64,000 nucleotides of DNA from positions 1 to 64,000 of the forward strand of contig WRLD01000012.1 of the NCBI GenBank assembly GCA_009777845.1. Reading direction: 5' to 3'. A program made the translations under genes and the position numbers. Shown piece after piece: positions 8,420-17,239 of this stretch (its first letter is position 1; the number at the start of each line of letters is the position of its first letter). Source of the stretch: Defluviitaleaceae bacterium. GTDB taxonomy: Bacteria; Bacillota; Clostridia; Lachnospirales; WQUN01. Under the pieces are notes generated by a model. The model did not search any database and had not been told where the DNA came from. It was given only the letters and a program-made list of their open reading frames with translations.

Positions 8420-10501
8420 GATGCTATAACCTCCATACAACTCACTAAAACTCAGCGGCTCGGGCTTGTTTTCTATAAGCTCGAAAAGAAAGGCTATTGC
8501 TTCATTCCATTCATTTTCGGAAACAGGCTCAAAATTATCTGCCTCTTGGGAAAAAATCCAATGCCGATAATTTGTCGGCTCTACGCCAATTTCTTGCATA
8601 TACAAATGCTCTGCTATAAGACCTACATGTTCATCGTACACCTGATACCCATATTTAAGCTCCATATGTTCGTCTATTGAGAAGGTTTTCCCGTTTCCTA
8701 GGGGGTATTGCTGCGAACGCATAGTAAGCCATACCGTAAACACCTCCCGCTGCTCGTCATATACAATAATCTCTCTTACGCCAGTATCGAAGAAGCAAAA
8801 ATCCATTTTGCCATTGCCAGTCATGTCTACGATATAAAATTGCTTAAAATCAGTATCGCCTATGCTTCTAATATCGCTATAATAGGCGATATTTCCCTCA
8901 TACATATAATCCACAATAGGGATTTCGTCATGCAGAAATTGAAGAAACAAGTTTTTGTCGGAATCCTCTGCGTTGTAGGTATGTTTTTCTTTGGGAAAAT
9001 CTAAATCGTCAAAAGAATACGGAATCCAAAATTCGACATGCTCGCGCATTGCTCCCATGCCGCTCCGATAATGCACTATCCCTCTATTTTCCTGCCAAAC
9101 AATCCGCTCGTAAAATCTAGTTCCGCCCGAGTAATCGCTAAAAAAATGATAAATTCGCCTATTTCCGTCAACCTCAACAAAGCTATGCCACTCATCGTCT
9201 ATTAAGATGTCCTCTGTGCCATATTGATTAGATACGATTGTCCAATTTTCAAGCGGCGAGTCATTAAAATTATTTAATTCGGCAATAACGCCCTCAACGT
9301 GCAGGTCTGCAAGCTCGCCAAAATTTCCGCCGTTAGAGAAAGCAGGCAATCGTTGGCGGTAGATAGTATCTGAGGTCACATAAAACAAGCCTAAATGCAG
9401 TCGGTCAAGCGGCATTACATTAGAGGGGTCGCCGTCCGCTTCTGCAAATAGTTGATTTAAGTATAGGGCGTATAGCTTGCCATTGTTAAGCTCGCTTAAC
9501 AGCACAATATTTAACGCTATGCTTTGTGTAACCTCATCGCCGCTATCACTATTCGGGGCAAACAGCCCTTTATACTGTACGCTCGTTTCGCCTACTGGGA
9601 AAAAGTACGTATTCGTGTCGTTAGCAGTATCAATTCCCATATAGCTTCTATAACGTGGGCTTTCTCGCCATTCATCTAGGGTCAACAGCTCCCCTGTTAC
9701 AATATTTTCCCATAAAATAATATCTAAATTTTCGCCTACATAGAACCAATCCCAATTTGCTGTTCTATCATACCATTTTTCACCAACATAGACGGAATAG
9801 AAATTACCAGTGTAGTAATCCCTTGTCCCTTCGGCGATTCCAGAAGAAACTTCTAAATACAATTCCGCTTCCCCATTGCTGTGTAGCTGTATCCAGTCAC
9901 TGTAAGCACGAAGCTCATTATCTAAGCACTCGCCCAGATAATCAAGAACCATGTCCATGACTTCGGGGGTTACTCTTGGAACAGGAATATCAGCCACAAT
10001 AGCCTGCTTATAAGCATTGTCCAAGCACAACGCAATCGCATTATTCATAAGGTCATCGAAATCATGCGTTTCTTCAATGGAATCGCCCTCTACAAGTCTA
10101 ATTACCGTGTCATTATGAAAATAAATCCGATAAGAGGGCGCTCGATATTGCACTATTTCAGCATATATTAAATTTCCGCCTTGGTCGTAAAACAAAGCGT
10201 ACCCAATACCGCCATCTAATTTTTCATAGTATTCCAGACTGCCCTGTCGATAGACCCTAGCATCACCATCATAAAAGTCCTTATAACCATTGCTACCGCC
10301 AACATTTTCCAGAGAGGAATCGTGCAATCTTTCCTCTATCCATTCTATCCGATTATCAATTTCTTGCGTAATGCTTTCAATACTTTCTGTACCCATTGTT
10401 ATCTCGGTATTGTCGGCAATTTTGGGGCTAGGTGTACAGCTTGTGAGTATGCTTGTGCAGAATACAAGCGTACAGAATAGGGCTGGTAGTTTTCGAATCA
10501 T
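8405..10501 (-). CDS. Large putative lipoprotein, unknown family
   Basis: About 698 residues. A lipoprotein signal peptide with lipobox LTSC at about residue 23 predicts membrane anchoring outside the cell. The mature part is acidic, rich in Tyr and Asp/Glu, with no motif I recognise; the DFCFFDTGVREIIVYDEQ region reads like a beta-propeller or beta-sandwich strand pair. The start ATG at 10501 has AGAAGGAG 8 nt upstream; a GTG at 10510 directly abuts that site and is less likely. Residues about 30-160 resemble the next gene upstream (10536-11084): both have an I-[DN]-[EN]-R-[IV]-E-W-I helix and a later [LV]-I-[KR]-L-E/V-x strand. The C-terminus (GGYSILTYI) runs into an IS630 remnant and may be altered. 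Confidence 0.85.
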   Translation of the reverse strand: MIRKLPALFCTLVFCTSILTSCTPSPKIADNTEITMGTESIESITQEIDNRIEWIEERLHDSSLENVGGSNGYKDFYDGDARVYRQGSLEYYEKLDGGIGYALFYDQGGNLIYAEIVQYRAPSYRIYFHNDTVIRLVEGDSIEETHDFDDLMNNAIALCLDNAYKQAIVADIPVPRVTPEVMDMVLDYLGECLDNELRAYSDWIQLHSNGEAELYLEVSSGIAEGTRDYYTGNFYSVYVGEKWYDRTANWDWFYVGENLDIILWENIVTGELLTLDEWRESPRYRSYMGIDTANDTNTYFFPVGETSVQYKGLFAPNSDSGDEVTQSIALNIVLLSELNNGKLYALYLNQLFAEADGDPSNVMPLDRLHLGLFYVTSDTIYRQRLPAFSNGGNFGELADLHVEGVIAELNNFNDSPLENWTIVSNQYGTEDILIDDEWHSFVEVDGNRRIYHFFSDYSGGTRFYERIVWQENRGIVHYRSGMGAMREHVEFWIPYSFDDLDFPKEKHTYNAEDSDKNLFLQFLHDEIPIVDYMYEGNIAYYSDIRSIGDTDFKQFYIVDMTGNGKMDFCFFDTGVREIIVYDEQREVFTVWLTMRSQQYPLGNGKTFSIDEHMELKYGYQVYDEHVGLIAEHLYMQEIGVEPTNYRHWIFSQEADNFEPVSENEWNEAIAFLFELIENKPEPLSFSELYGGYSILTYI

Positions 10502-10535
10502 GTTAAGCACTCCTTCTAGTTAATCCGCAGTAAGG

Positions 10536-11084
10536 TCACTTTATCAATTCTTTCCATTCATTGTAAGCGGAATCAAGCAATCCGTCTACATTGTCAATAA
10601 GCCAATCGTGTATTTCAGATGTACCCATTTCAACATGAACGGACGAAACATCTTCTAGCTTTATTAGCGAATCCTCATAAAAATACAGATTGAATTGTTT
10701 GTAAATTTCTTCGTTATTTGAGCCAAGCTCGATACCATTTAAGAAAATAAAAACTAGCTTGCCATAGCTATCGTAATAAAAATCCAACTCAAGCACACCT
10801 AAGCCATGATAACCCCTATTGAAATATACAATATCCGAACCATCGAACCACGCCTCAAGCATGATTATTGTATCTGATATATTTTTTTCAAATGCCAATT
10901 CATTTTCTCTAATCCATTCTACCCGCTCGTTTATTTCATCAATCAAGTGGGTACTTGCGGTACCGTGCGGCAAATCCTGCGGAATTAAATACGACCAGCT
11001 GCTTTGAATATGGAGTTGTACAATTACTAACACTAAGATAGTGGGAATAAATGTGTATAGTGTTAGAGGTTTCGTTTTTTTCAT
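10536..11084 (-). CDS. Membrane-anchored paralogue of the adjacent lipoprotein's N-terminal region
   Basis: A 182-residue protein. One N-terminal hydrophobic helix (LYTFIPTILVLVIVQL, residues 9-24) has no lipobox and should act as a signal anchor. The remainder resembles the N-terminal module of the lipoprotein encoded 34 nt downstream: INERVEWIREN against IDNRIEWIEER, a central Gly/Tyr-rich strand region, and LIKLED against VIRLVEG. AAGGAGAG lies upstream of the ATG. The two genes probably form an operon and derive from a duplication. Function unknown. Confidence 0.75.
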   Translation of the reverse strand: MKKTKPLTLYTFIPTILVLVIVQLHIQSSWSYLIPQDLPHGTASTHLIDEINERVEWIRENELAFEKNISDTIIMLEAWFDGSDIVYFNRGYHGLGVLELDFYYDSYGKLVFIFLNGIELGSNNEEIYKQFNLYFYEDSLIKLEDVSSVHVEMGTSEIHDWLIDNVDGLLDSAYNEWKELIK

Positions 11085-11127
11085 ATCAATCTCTCCTTGT
11101 TATTTTGATAGATTTATAATTCCGCTA

Positions 11128-11394
11128 TCAAAAGAAAATCCGCAACTGGAGCTTTACCATGCAGGCACTCAAAACCATACCCACAGGGGTAACTACAGAT
11201 ATATGAATAATATTTCCCCACTCAATGACTTCCGTTGACGATACATAGCTTATTAGGCTTGCCAAAAAAATTAAAGGCACGAGCATTATTAACACAGTCC
11301 AAAAATGAACATAAAACCGTGCGAGCTTACCCTCTCTTTTTCCAAGCATAAACCTAAATAACCATAAATACAGTTTTTTTATCTTGAAAAGCAT
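11128..11394 (-). CDS. Small membrane protein, unknown function
   Basis: An 88-residue protein. It has a basic, aromatic N-terminus (MLFKIKKLYLWLFRF) and two hydrophobic segments at about residues 31-50 and 62-80. No family recognised. AAGGGG lies about 10 nt before the ATG. It is downstream of the 102-residue gene and upstream of the paralogue pair, all on the minus strand with gaps of 34-44 nt, so an operon of four small genes is likely. Confidence 0.55.
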   Translation of the reverse strand: MLFKIKKLYLWLFRFMLGKREGKLARFYVHFWTVLIMLVPLIFLASLISYVSSTEVIEWGNIIHISVVTPVGMVLSACMVKLQLRIFF

Positions 11395-11428
11395 ATTTTT
11401 TGCCCCTTAAAGTAAAGCTATCTACAAG

Positions 11429-11737
11429 TCATTCAAATACGTCCTTGGTTTCGACCTCAAAGCCCAAAGCCATTACATACGCGATAAAAGCCTTTCTTCC
11501 TAATACACGTAGCCACACCACCGCTTTTTTGTTTAAGCTCGTGTTATATTCGATTTTCACATCAATCCTCCTGTTTTTGAATTGTATTATTTTTATAATG
11601 CGTTCACTGGGAATTGTTTCGAGATTGGAAAGAAACAAATGATTAACTTCTATACCTCTTTTGCCAACCGTTGCAACACACCCCGAACAAATTCCGGAGC
11701 TAAATTCGTCACGTAATGCGCATATGAATTTTTTCAA
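11429..11737 (-). CDS. Hypothetical 102-residue protein
   Basis: Not recognised. The TTG start is supported by AAGGAGG 8 nt upstream. The N-terminal half contains CSGC (about residues 17-20), which could be a redox or metal site. The C-terminal half is basic and amphipathic (KIEYNTSLNKKAVVWLRVLG). No membrane segment. It begins 22 nt after the recQ stop, so it is probably co-transcribed with recQ and the small genes downstream. Confidence 0.6.
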   Translation of the reverse strand: MKKFICALRDEFSSGICSGCVATVGKRGIEVNHLFLSNLETIPSERIIKIIQFKNRRIDVKIEYNTSLNKKAVVWLRVLGRKAFIAYVMALGFEVETKDVFE

Positions 11738-11759
11738 GACGACACCTCCTTATAAAATA

Positions 11760-13937
11760 TCACTTAACCCCCAAAATCCCCAAAGCATGTACAAAAATCA
11801 ACCTTTGCGCATCTTGATTATATTTATTTACGCTAACATTCTCACCGCGAATAACGCATTCCTCGGTGGAAATGCCGAGATTTAAGCCTTCTTCGGTAGG
11901 GCTTCTGTGGTTTTTGCCGTTGATTTCAATATTTTCCATGTAGCCCTGCGACACAAGCCACTCGTTAATTCGTTGACCTGTAGTTTTTGTATAGCCGCTT
12001 TCCAATAGCGCGCAATTGAGAATATCCGCAACCATTGTTACGGTTACGGCCTCTGCGGAAGGTTCTATCGTTGACCCATCGAATGTTTTCGGCGTACCCA
12101 AATCACCCTCGCCCGCGCCATTTTTCCCAACAAACTCCGCAATAACACCCAAAAAACGCTCGCCGTAACGCTCTAGCTTCACCTGCCCTACGCCAGACAC
12201 GTCCAAAAGCTCGTCCCTCGTGACGGGAGTTTTCATGCACATATCAATCAGCGTGCTGTCGTGGAACACAACAAACGCAGGCACGTTCTGTTCGTTTGCG
12301 ATAGCAAGCCGTAGCTCGCGTAGCTGCGAAAGCAACTGACTGTCAACATTTTTTAATACAGTTTGTTTTTTCGCTTGTGCCTTGGTGGCGTGTTCCTCGT
12401 GGTTCAATTTCATGGTAACGACCGCACCGTCACGTAAGACCTCATTTGCACGTACGCCTAGCCTGATAACAGGATATTCGCCGTCGGTTTTTGACAAATA
12501 ATCGGATAATATCAGAAAATTGATAATGTCGCGTAGCTGGGATTCGCTTTTTTCGCTAATTCCATATGTTGACAGCTTGTCCAGCCCAAAGCGTAGCAGC
12601 TTCGCATTTTTACTGCCGCGCAGAGTATCAATCAGCATATTAGAGCCGTAACGCTCTTTCATTCGCACAACGCACGACAGGATTTTTTTCGCGTCAACGG
12701 TTATGTCCGTCAATTCAAAATCGGCGTTGCAATTTCCGCAATTTTCGCAATTTTCCGATGCGGTTTCGCCAAAATACCGCAGAATACAGCCACGCAAGCA
12801 ATCGTTGGTTTTACAGTAGGAAGTTATTTCCCTCAATCGTTTTCGCTCGCGTTCCTTGAGTGCCGCCTCGGTTTCTTTGTCGGAATATTCCACGTCCTTG
12901 GAGTTCTCGATTAACCATAAATTGGTACGCACATCTTTTCCGCTGTACAAGAGCAAGCAGTCGGCAGGCTCGCCGTCGCGCCCTGCGCGCCCTGCTTCTT
13001 GGTAATAACTCTCAATGTCCTTGGGCATGTTGTAATGCGCCACAAAGGACACGTTCGATTTGTCAATGCCCATGCCGAATGCGTTTGTCGCGACCATAAT
13101 TTGCACGCGGTCGTACAAAAAATCGTCTTGATTTTCGTGTCGTTCCTTGTCAGAAAGCCCCGCATGATAACGTGAAGCGTTGTAGCCGCTTAATTTCAAA
13201 TGCTCGCAAACGTCCTCAACCGCGGCGCGCGTGGAACAATAAACAATGCCGCTGTGTTCCTTCCTATGTTCCAAAAATGACGACAGCGCGGCGAGCTTGT
13301 CCTTTGGCCTTTTCACCTCAAAATACAAATTTGGGCGGTCAAAGCCCGCAACTAGCACCGTAGGCTCGTTTAACGCAAGCAGATTGACTATGTCGCTGCG
13401 AACCCGCGGAGTCGCCGTTGCAGTAAATGCCGACAAAAGCGGCCGTTTGGGTAAATTTTCGACAAATTCGGGAATTTTAGCATAGCTCGGCCGAAAATCC
13501 TGCCCCCACTGCGAAATGCAATGCGCCTCGTCAACCGTAAGCATGGATATTTCCGCATTTTGTGCAAAAAAAAGAAACTCCGCCGTAAGTAGGCGTTCTG
13601 GGGCTATGTAAATAAGTTTGTACAATCCGTTACTTGCATTTTGCAACGCTTTGTCTATTTGCCGCTCCGTGAGCGACGAATTGATATACGCCGCCGCAAC
13701 CCCTAGCTGTGTCAGCGCGTTCACCTGGTCCTTCATCAGCGAAATAAGCGGCGACACGACAATTGTCACGCCGCTACTCATCAACGCAGGGATTTGGAAG
13801 CATATGGATTTTCCCGCGCCCGTAGGCATAATTCCAAGCGTGTCCCTGCCCGCAAGAATTGCATCGACCAATTCTTGCTGCCCGTTGCGGAAGGTGTCGT
13901 ACCCGAAATATTTTTTTAGTGTTTCGTGTGTTGTCAT
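11760..13937 (-). CDS. recQ: ATP-dependent DNA helicase RecQ
   Basis: A 725-residue helicase for recombination and fork repair. Helicase motifs are clear: Walker A MPTGAGKS (about residues 37-44), DEAH followed by CISQWGQDFR, SAFTATATP, and the second RecA domain with GIVYCSTRAAV and the QEAGRAGRDG motif. A zinc-binding cluster of four Cys (CLRGCILRYF..CENCGNC) leads into the winged-helix RQC region. An HRDC domain is at about residues 515-595 (LRELRLAIANEQNVPAFVVF). The ATG has only a weak upstream site (GGTGA). Full length for Bacillota RecQ. Confidence 0.97.
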   Translation of the reverse strand: MTTHETLKKYFGYDTFRNGQQELVDAILAGRDTLGIMPTGAGKSICFQIPALMSSGVTIVVSPLISLMKDQVNALTQLGVAAAYINSSLTERQIDKALQNASNGLYKLIYIAPERLLTAEFLFFAQNAEISMLTVDEAHCISQWGQDFRPSYAKIPEFVENLPKRPLLSAFTATATPRVRSDIVNLLALNEPTVLVAGFDRPNLYFEVKRPKDKLAALSSFLEHRKEHSGIVYCSTRAAVEDVCEHLKLSGYNASRYHAGLSDKERHENQDDFLYDRVQIMVATNAFGMGIDKSNVSFVAHYNMPKDIESYYQEAGRAGRDGEPADCLLLYSGKDVRTNLWLIENSKDVEYSDKETEAALKERERKRLREITSYCKTNDCLRGCILRYFGETASENCENCGNCNADFELTDITVDAKKILSCVVRMKERYGSNMLIDTLRGSKNAKLLRFGLDKLSTYGISEKSESQLRDIINFLILSDYLSKTDGEYPVIRLGVRANEVLRDGAVVTMKLNHEEHATKAQAKKQTVLKNVDSQLLSQLRELRLAIANEQNVPAFVVFHDSTLIDMCMKTPVTRDELLDVSGVGQVKLERYGERFLGVIAEFVGKNGAGEGDLGTPKTFDGSTIEPSAEAVTVTMVADILNCALLESGYTKTTGQRINEWLVSQGYMENIEINGKNHRSPTEEGLNLGISTEECVIRGENVSVNKYNQDAQRLIFVHALGILGVK

Positions 13938-14039
13938 TTGTTTTCACCGGTTTCTGTTTGATTTAACGCTAATCGCCTTTACCGATTTGCTTTTCTGCTT
14001 GCAATACTAGCTGGCTTTACTATAGTCTGGTTTTATTTT

Positions 14040-14378
14040 TCATGGCTTTTTATTCGCGAACACAGCATTAAGCACGCTTAAAACAATAGCCGCAAAAAAA
14101 GCGGTAGCAAACCCCGATACGTAAAAACCTGAAACCAACGCAGATACTAACATCAGCATTAAGGCGTTAATCACTAAGTAAAACAGCCCTAACGTCAGAA
14201 ATGTAATCGGCAGTGCGATAATCTGCAATACTGGCTTAATTGTGGCGTTTACTAGACCCATAACGATTGCGGCTGCTATGGCTGTTAGGGCGTTGTTTAT
14301 TATTATTCCGTCGAATAAAAATGACAGTACATATAGGAATATCGCGCTTATTGTCCAGTGGATTAGAAGTTTTTTCAT
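14040..14378 (-). CDS. YvlD / phage-holin-superfamily-IV membrane protein
   Basis: A 112-residue protein with four hydrophobic helices and the family signature GLVNATIKPVLQIIALPITFLT split by a turn. This family is chromosomal in many Bacillota (YvlD) and is named after mycobacteriophage holins by similarity only; a stress or envelope role is likely. No phage genes are nearby. It follows recQ's promoter region on the same strand but is separated by 100 nt, so it is probably monocistronic. Confidence 0.85.
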   Translation of the reverse strand: MKKLLIHWTISAIFLYVLSFLFDGIIINNALTAIAAAIVMGLVNATIKPVLQIIALPITFLTLGLFYLVINALMLMLVSALVSGFYVSGFATAFFAAIVLSVLNAVFANKKP

Positions 14379-14550
14379 GGTGGGGGTTCCTCGCTTAGTT
14401 GGGCTTGGTTTGTTCTGTCTTGGTTGTTTTGTTTAGTGTTATGGTTGTTTTTTAGTGTGTCGTTAAGGATTATATCACGATAATCTAGTTATCACCAGTT
14501 GTAGATTCATCAGCTAATGTAAACCGCAAATGAAAATGTCACACTGTAGA

Positions 14551-14643
14551 TTATGCTACAATACCTATTCCGTCACAAACGCATTGAGCTTGGGTAGGCG
14601 GAATGATTAGCTCGACTAGATTTATTGCGTTTGAACGTGTCAT
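14551..14643 (-). CDS. Possible 30-residue peptide
   Basis: A short frame beginning MTRSNAINLVELIIPP with GAGAGGAAT upstream of the ATG. It is hydrophobic in the middle, with two Cys near the end. No family recognised, and nothing beyond the ribosome binding site supports it. It lies in an otherwise decayed intergenic stretch. Confidence 0.2.
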   Translation of the reverse strand: MTRSNAINLVELIIPPTQAQCVCDGIGIVA

Positions 14644-15054
14644 GTAATTCCTCTCGCTTGGTCAGTGTACGGTGTTGTCAATACCTTATTGCGTGCTTGT
14701 TGGAAATGAAGTATACAACGCCATGTTTGGATTGAATTGATTTAATTGCAAGCAATCCACAGCAAAAAGGAAGAAACAAAAATTTACTAGATTGTGAATC
14801 CAATTTGTGATAAAGTGAGTTGCAACTTAAAAATCGTTACACATTTATTATGTCAAAAATGCTTGAGTAAAAAATGAAAGAGCCGAAATGCAATTCAAGG
14901 CTCGTGTTAGAAGCAAATATTTTCAGAGGATTTATAAACCTTAGTCATTGACCTAAATGGAGGTACTCGCATAGGCGGCGAAATTCAACAAGCCGCACCA
15001 AGGAAAGGCACAGTAGCCGCTCCTCACGACAAACGCACGAAGCCAAAATGTGCA

Positions 15055-15182
15055 AATCAAACACGGATTTAGCGGATTCGCGCGGATTTCCACGGATTTT
15101 ATCGGACTGAACGGATTTTCGTGGATTTTCCCACGAGCCAATCCGCGTAATCTGTGAAAATCCGTTAAATCCGTGTTTAATC
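15055..15182. repeat. Family A inverted array
   Basis: Starts AAACACGGATTTAGCGG and ends with the inverted form CCGTTAAATCCGTGTTT, with about five GGATTT units on each side. It is near the middle of the 14.4-15.4 kb gap. Confidence 0.85.
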
Positions 15183-15391
15183 GCTTTTAAAGCTGAAGAA
15201 GCCACACGCTTTTGTCGTTCATTCGTTTGTCGTGTGCAAATTCGTGTGCAAATTCCTATAACCTATTGACATAGGACTGTGATATTGTGAAAATGAGAGA
15301 ACTAACCGCCGAGGATTTTAAGCGAGCGAAAGAATTACACGAACACGAATAAATACAAAGGAGCATCAATAAAGCTAAGGAGGGCATAACC

Positions 15392-16099
15392 ATGCTAACC
15401 AGTATTTTTTACTACAACGTCTACAAGCCGTACATTGTCGGCGACCCTGCCAACCGTGACGGCAAAACCGCCGCGCGAAAGGAACGCATTTCGCAGGGCA
15501 ACGAGCCAGCAGGGCGTGTTTTTGTACTTAACAAGGCGCTACGCAGCGAGATTGTTGACTATATACAAAATGTGTCGCATGGCGTGACCGACCTACGCAA
15601 CGCCACAAAACGCGCCGCCGCCGAAATGGAAAATTTTAACGGAACGGTCTACAAGGACGGCTACGAGGAAGCGTTGGAAAAAATGGCTGATAACCTAGCG
15701 GCATTTGCACAATACTATAATAACTCGTCAGAATTTATGCAGAAACAGCAGCACAGCGCAGGCCTGCGTTCGTATTCTGGCGAGGTTAGCGAAAACGTCA
15801 ACAGCAACCGTGCGCGATTGGAAATGCTTGGCATTAGCCTTTCGCCCGAGGGTACAATGCTCTTTGACCGCGAGCGTGTGTCTGCTATGAGCCGCGAGGA
15901 AATGAACGTAGCCATAGGCGAAAATATCGGTATTTTTGACGGTATTCGCTCGTATACCCAACAGCTTATGACCGAGCCGCTAGTAGACCATATGCGCTTC
16001 CGCGGCCTTAGCTTCCATTATAACTACCAAATGGGTACAATGGAAACAGAGGGCTACAGCCTAATAGAAGCAGGAATCATAGTGGATAGGTTAGTTTAG
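15392..16099 (+). CDS. Flagellar-cluster protein resembling the FliD C-terminal region
   Basis: A 235-residue soluble protein. A helical segment (ALRSEIVDYIQNVSHGV, about residues 50-66) and the later stretch LEMLGISLSPEGTMLFD resemble the C-terminal helix and LGI-x-D/E-x-G-x-L-x-FD motif of the filament cap protein FliD, but the N-terminal FliD part is absent and the length is about half. The strong GGAGG site lies 8 nt before the ATG. It is 11 nt upstream of fliQ, so it is clearly co-transcribed with the export genes. It may be a filament-capping, chaperone or export-substrate protein specific to this group; the FliD link is an inference from pattern only. Confidence 0.7.
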   Translation: MLTSIFYYNVYKPYIVGDPANRDGKTAARKERISQGNEPAGRVFVLNKALRSEIVDYIQNVSHGVTDLRNATKRAAAEMENFNGTVYKDGYEEALEKMADNLAAFAQYYNNSSEFMQKQQHSAGLRSYSGEVSENVNSNRARLEMLGISLSPEGTMLFDRERVSAMSREEMNVAIGENIGIFDGIRSYTQQLMTEPLVDHMRFRGLSFHYNYQMGTMETEGYSLIEAGIIVDRLV

Positions 16100-16110
16100 G
16101 AGGTTTTTAA

Positions 16111-16392
16111 ATGACACCCGAAATGGTACTAGACCTTGTGAGAGCAGGGATTCTCACCGTGGTAATGGTAGCCGCGCCGCCGCTCTTGACGGGGCTTACG
16201 GCAGGGCTTGCTATGGCTATTTTCCAAACGGTGACAAGCATACAGGAACAAACGCTTGCTTTTATACCCAAGATTTTGGCGGTGTTGCTTGCGCTTGTGC
16301 TTTTTGGGCCGTTTATGATGAGCCGATTGGTTTCGTTTTTTACTGGTATTGCCGACAACTTTAATTACTTTATCCACCCCATTGTACAATAA
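16111..16392 (+). CDS. fliQ: Flagellar biosynthesis protein FliQ
   Basis: A 93-residue inner membrane protein of the flagellar type III export gate, with two hydrophobic helices. The diagnostic segment SIQEQTLAFIPKILAVL is present. AGGAGG lies upstream of the ATG, 11 nt after the preceding gene. In the export gate FliQ packs around FliP and FliR. fliP, which normally precedes fliQ, is not here. Confidence 0.96.
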   Translation: MTPEMVLDLVRAGILTVVMVAAPPLLTGLTAGLAMAIFQTVTSIQEQTLAFIPKILAVLLALVLFGPFMMSRLVSFFTGIADNFNYFIHPIVQ

Positions 16393-16405
16393 AGGGGTCT
16401 AAGCC

Positions 16406-17239
16406 ATGGAACCAGAAATGATGGGACTACTCCCCCTAATAATCGACTTTTTTAACAATATAGACGTGCTTATGCTTATTTTGGTGCGAGTATCGGGGTT
16501 TTTGATTTTTTTGCCCATATTGTCTAGTATGAATATTCCGCTCCAGTTTCGGCTCTTTTTTGCGTTTGTTGTGTCGGTCGCCATTTTTTCGTCGGGCAAT
16601 GTTACCTCGGCTACCTACCACGACTCGCCCGCAGGGCTGATTATGCTGATTATCGCCGAGCTAATCACAGGCGCGTTGATGGGCTACGCCTTGTATTTTA
16701 TGTTTAACGTGATTTTGTTCGCAGGACAGCTAATCGACTTTAGCGTGGGCTTTTCTATGGTAAACGTGCTTGACCCCATACAACAAATCCAAGTGCCTAT
16801 TATGGGTAACGTCATGTACCTTTTAGCTAGCGCGTTGCTTATCGCTACGGGCGGGCTTAACGAGCTTTTAAAGACATTCTTTTATTCGTACAAGGCAATC
16901 CCGATTGGCACTGCTTTTATTCTAGGAAATAAGGACCTTGCGTGGTATGCTATGATGGCAATCGGCACGTTTCTTTTGCTCGCTATGCGTATAGCCCTGC
17001 CTGTGGTGGGTGCATTGCTTTTAGTAACCGTTTGCTTGGGCATTGTGGTAAAGGCATCGCCGCAAATGAACGTGTTCGTGGTAGGTATGCCGCTCAAGGT
17101 TTTCCTTGGGCTTATTTTAATTTCTACGGTTATGCTACCGAGCTTTAATGCGATTTATGAGCAGGTTTTTAATGCCGCCGAGCTTCATATGACTAATATG
17201 CTGGAGGGAATGGCTATAAATGGAACTGCTTCGCCTTAA
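16406..17239 (+). CDS. fliR: Flagellar biosynthesis protein FliR
   Basis: A 277-residue polytopic membrane protein with about six hydrophobic helices, part of the export gate with FliP and FliQ. Recognisable features are the N-terminal LILVRVSGFLIFLPIL, the conserved LIDFSVGFSMVNVLDP loop and the C-terminal GMPLKVFLGL. AAAGGGG precedes the ATG; its end overlaps the start of flhB by 20 nt, indicating translational coupling. Confidence 0.96.
   Translation: MEPEMMGLLPLIIDFFNNIDVLMLILVRVSGFLIFLPILSSMNIPLQFRLFFAFVVSVAIFSSGNVTSATYHDSPAGLIMLIIAELITGALMGYALYFMFNVILFAGQLIDFSVGFSMVNVLDPIQQIQVPIMGNVMYLLASALLIATGGLNELLKTFFYSYKAIPIGTAFILGNKDLAWYAMMAIGTFLLLAMRIALPVVGALLLVTVCLGIVVKASPQMNVFVVGMPLKVFLGLILISTVMLPSFNAIYEQVFNAAELHMTNMLEGMAINGTASP

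Larger units (their letters stand above)
14379..15391. other. Intergenic region, mostly without supported genes
   Basis: About 1 kb. The left part (14440-14960) is AT-rich with no recognisable coding sequence and looks like decayed DNA. Part of a family E sequence (GTACGGTGTTGTCAATACC) lies at 14666-14690. A family A array spans 15055-15182. At 15266 a TTGACA is followed by a 19-codon frame (15293-15352, starting MRELTAEDFKRAKEL) that may be the remnant of a small antitoxin-like gene; I do not call it as a gene. Confidence 0.6.

Noticed and set aside
14040-14378. Prophage lysis gene
   Set aside because: The holin name is by family similarity only; no phage genes surround it, and YvlD-like proteins are chromosomal.
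14945-15205. Apparent proteins encoded in family A, B and C repeats here and in many other gaps
   Set aside because: They are open frames through repeat arrays, occur on both strands and lack ribosome binding sites. The GGATTT period simply avoids stop codons.
15293-15352. 19-codon frame after a TTGACA (MRELTAEDFKRAKEL..)
   Set aside because: It resembles the start of small antitoxin genes but is too short, has no clear -10 and no toxin partner. Treated as possible gene debris.
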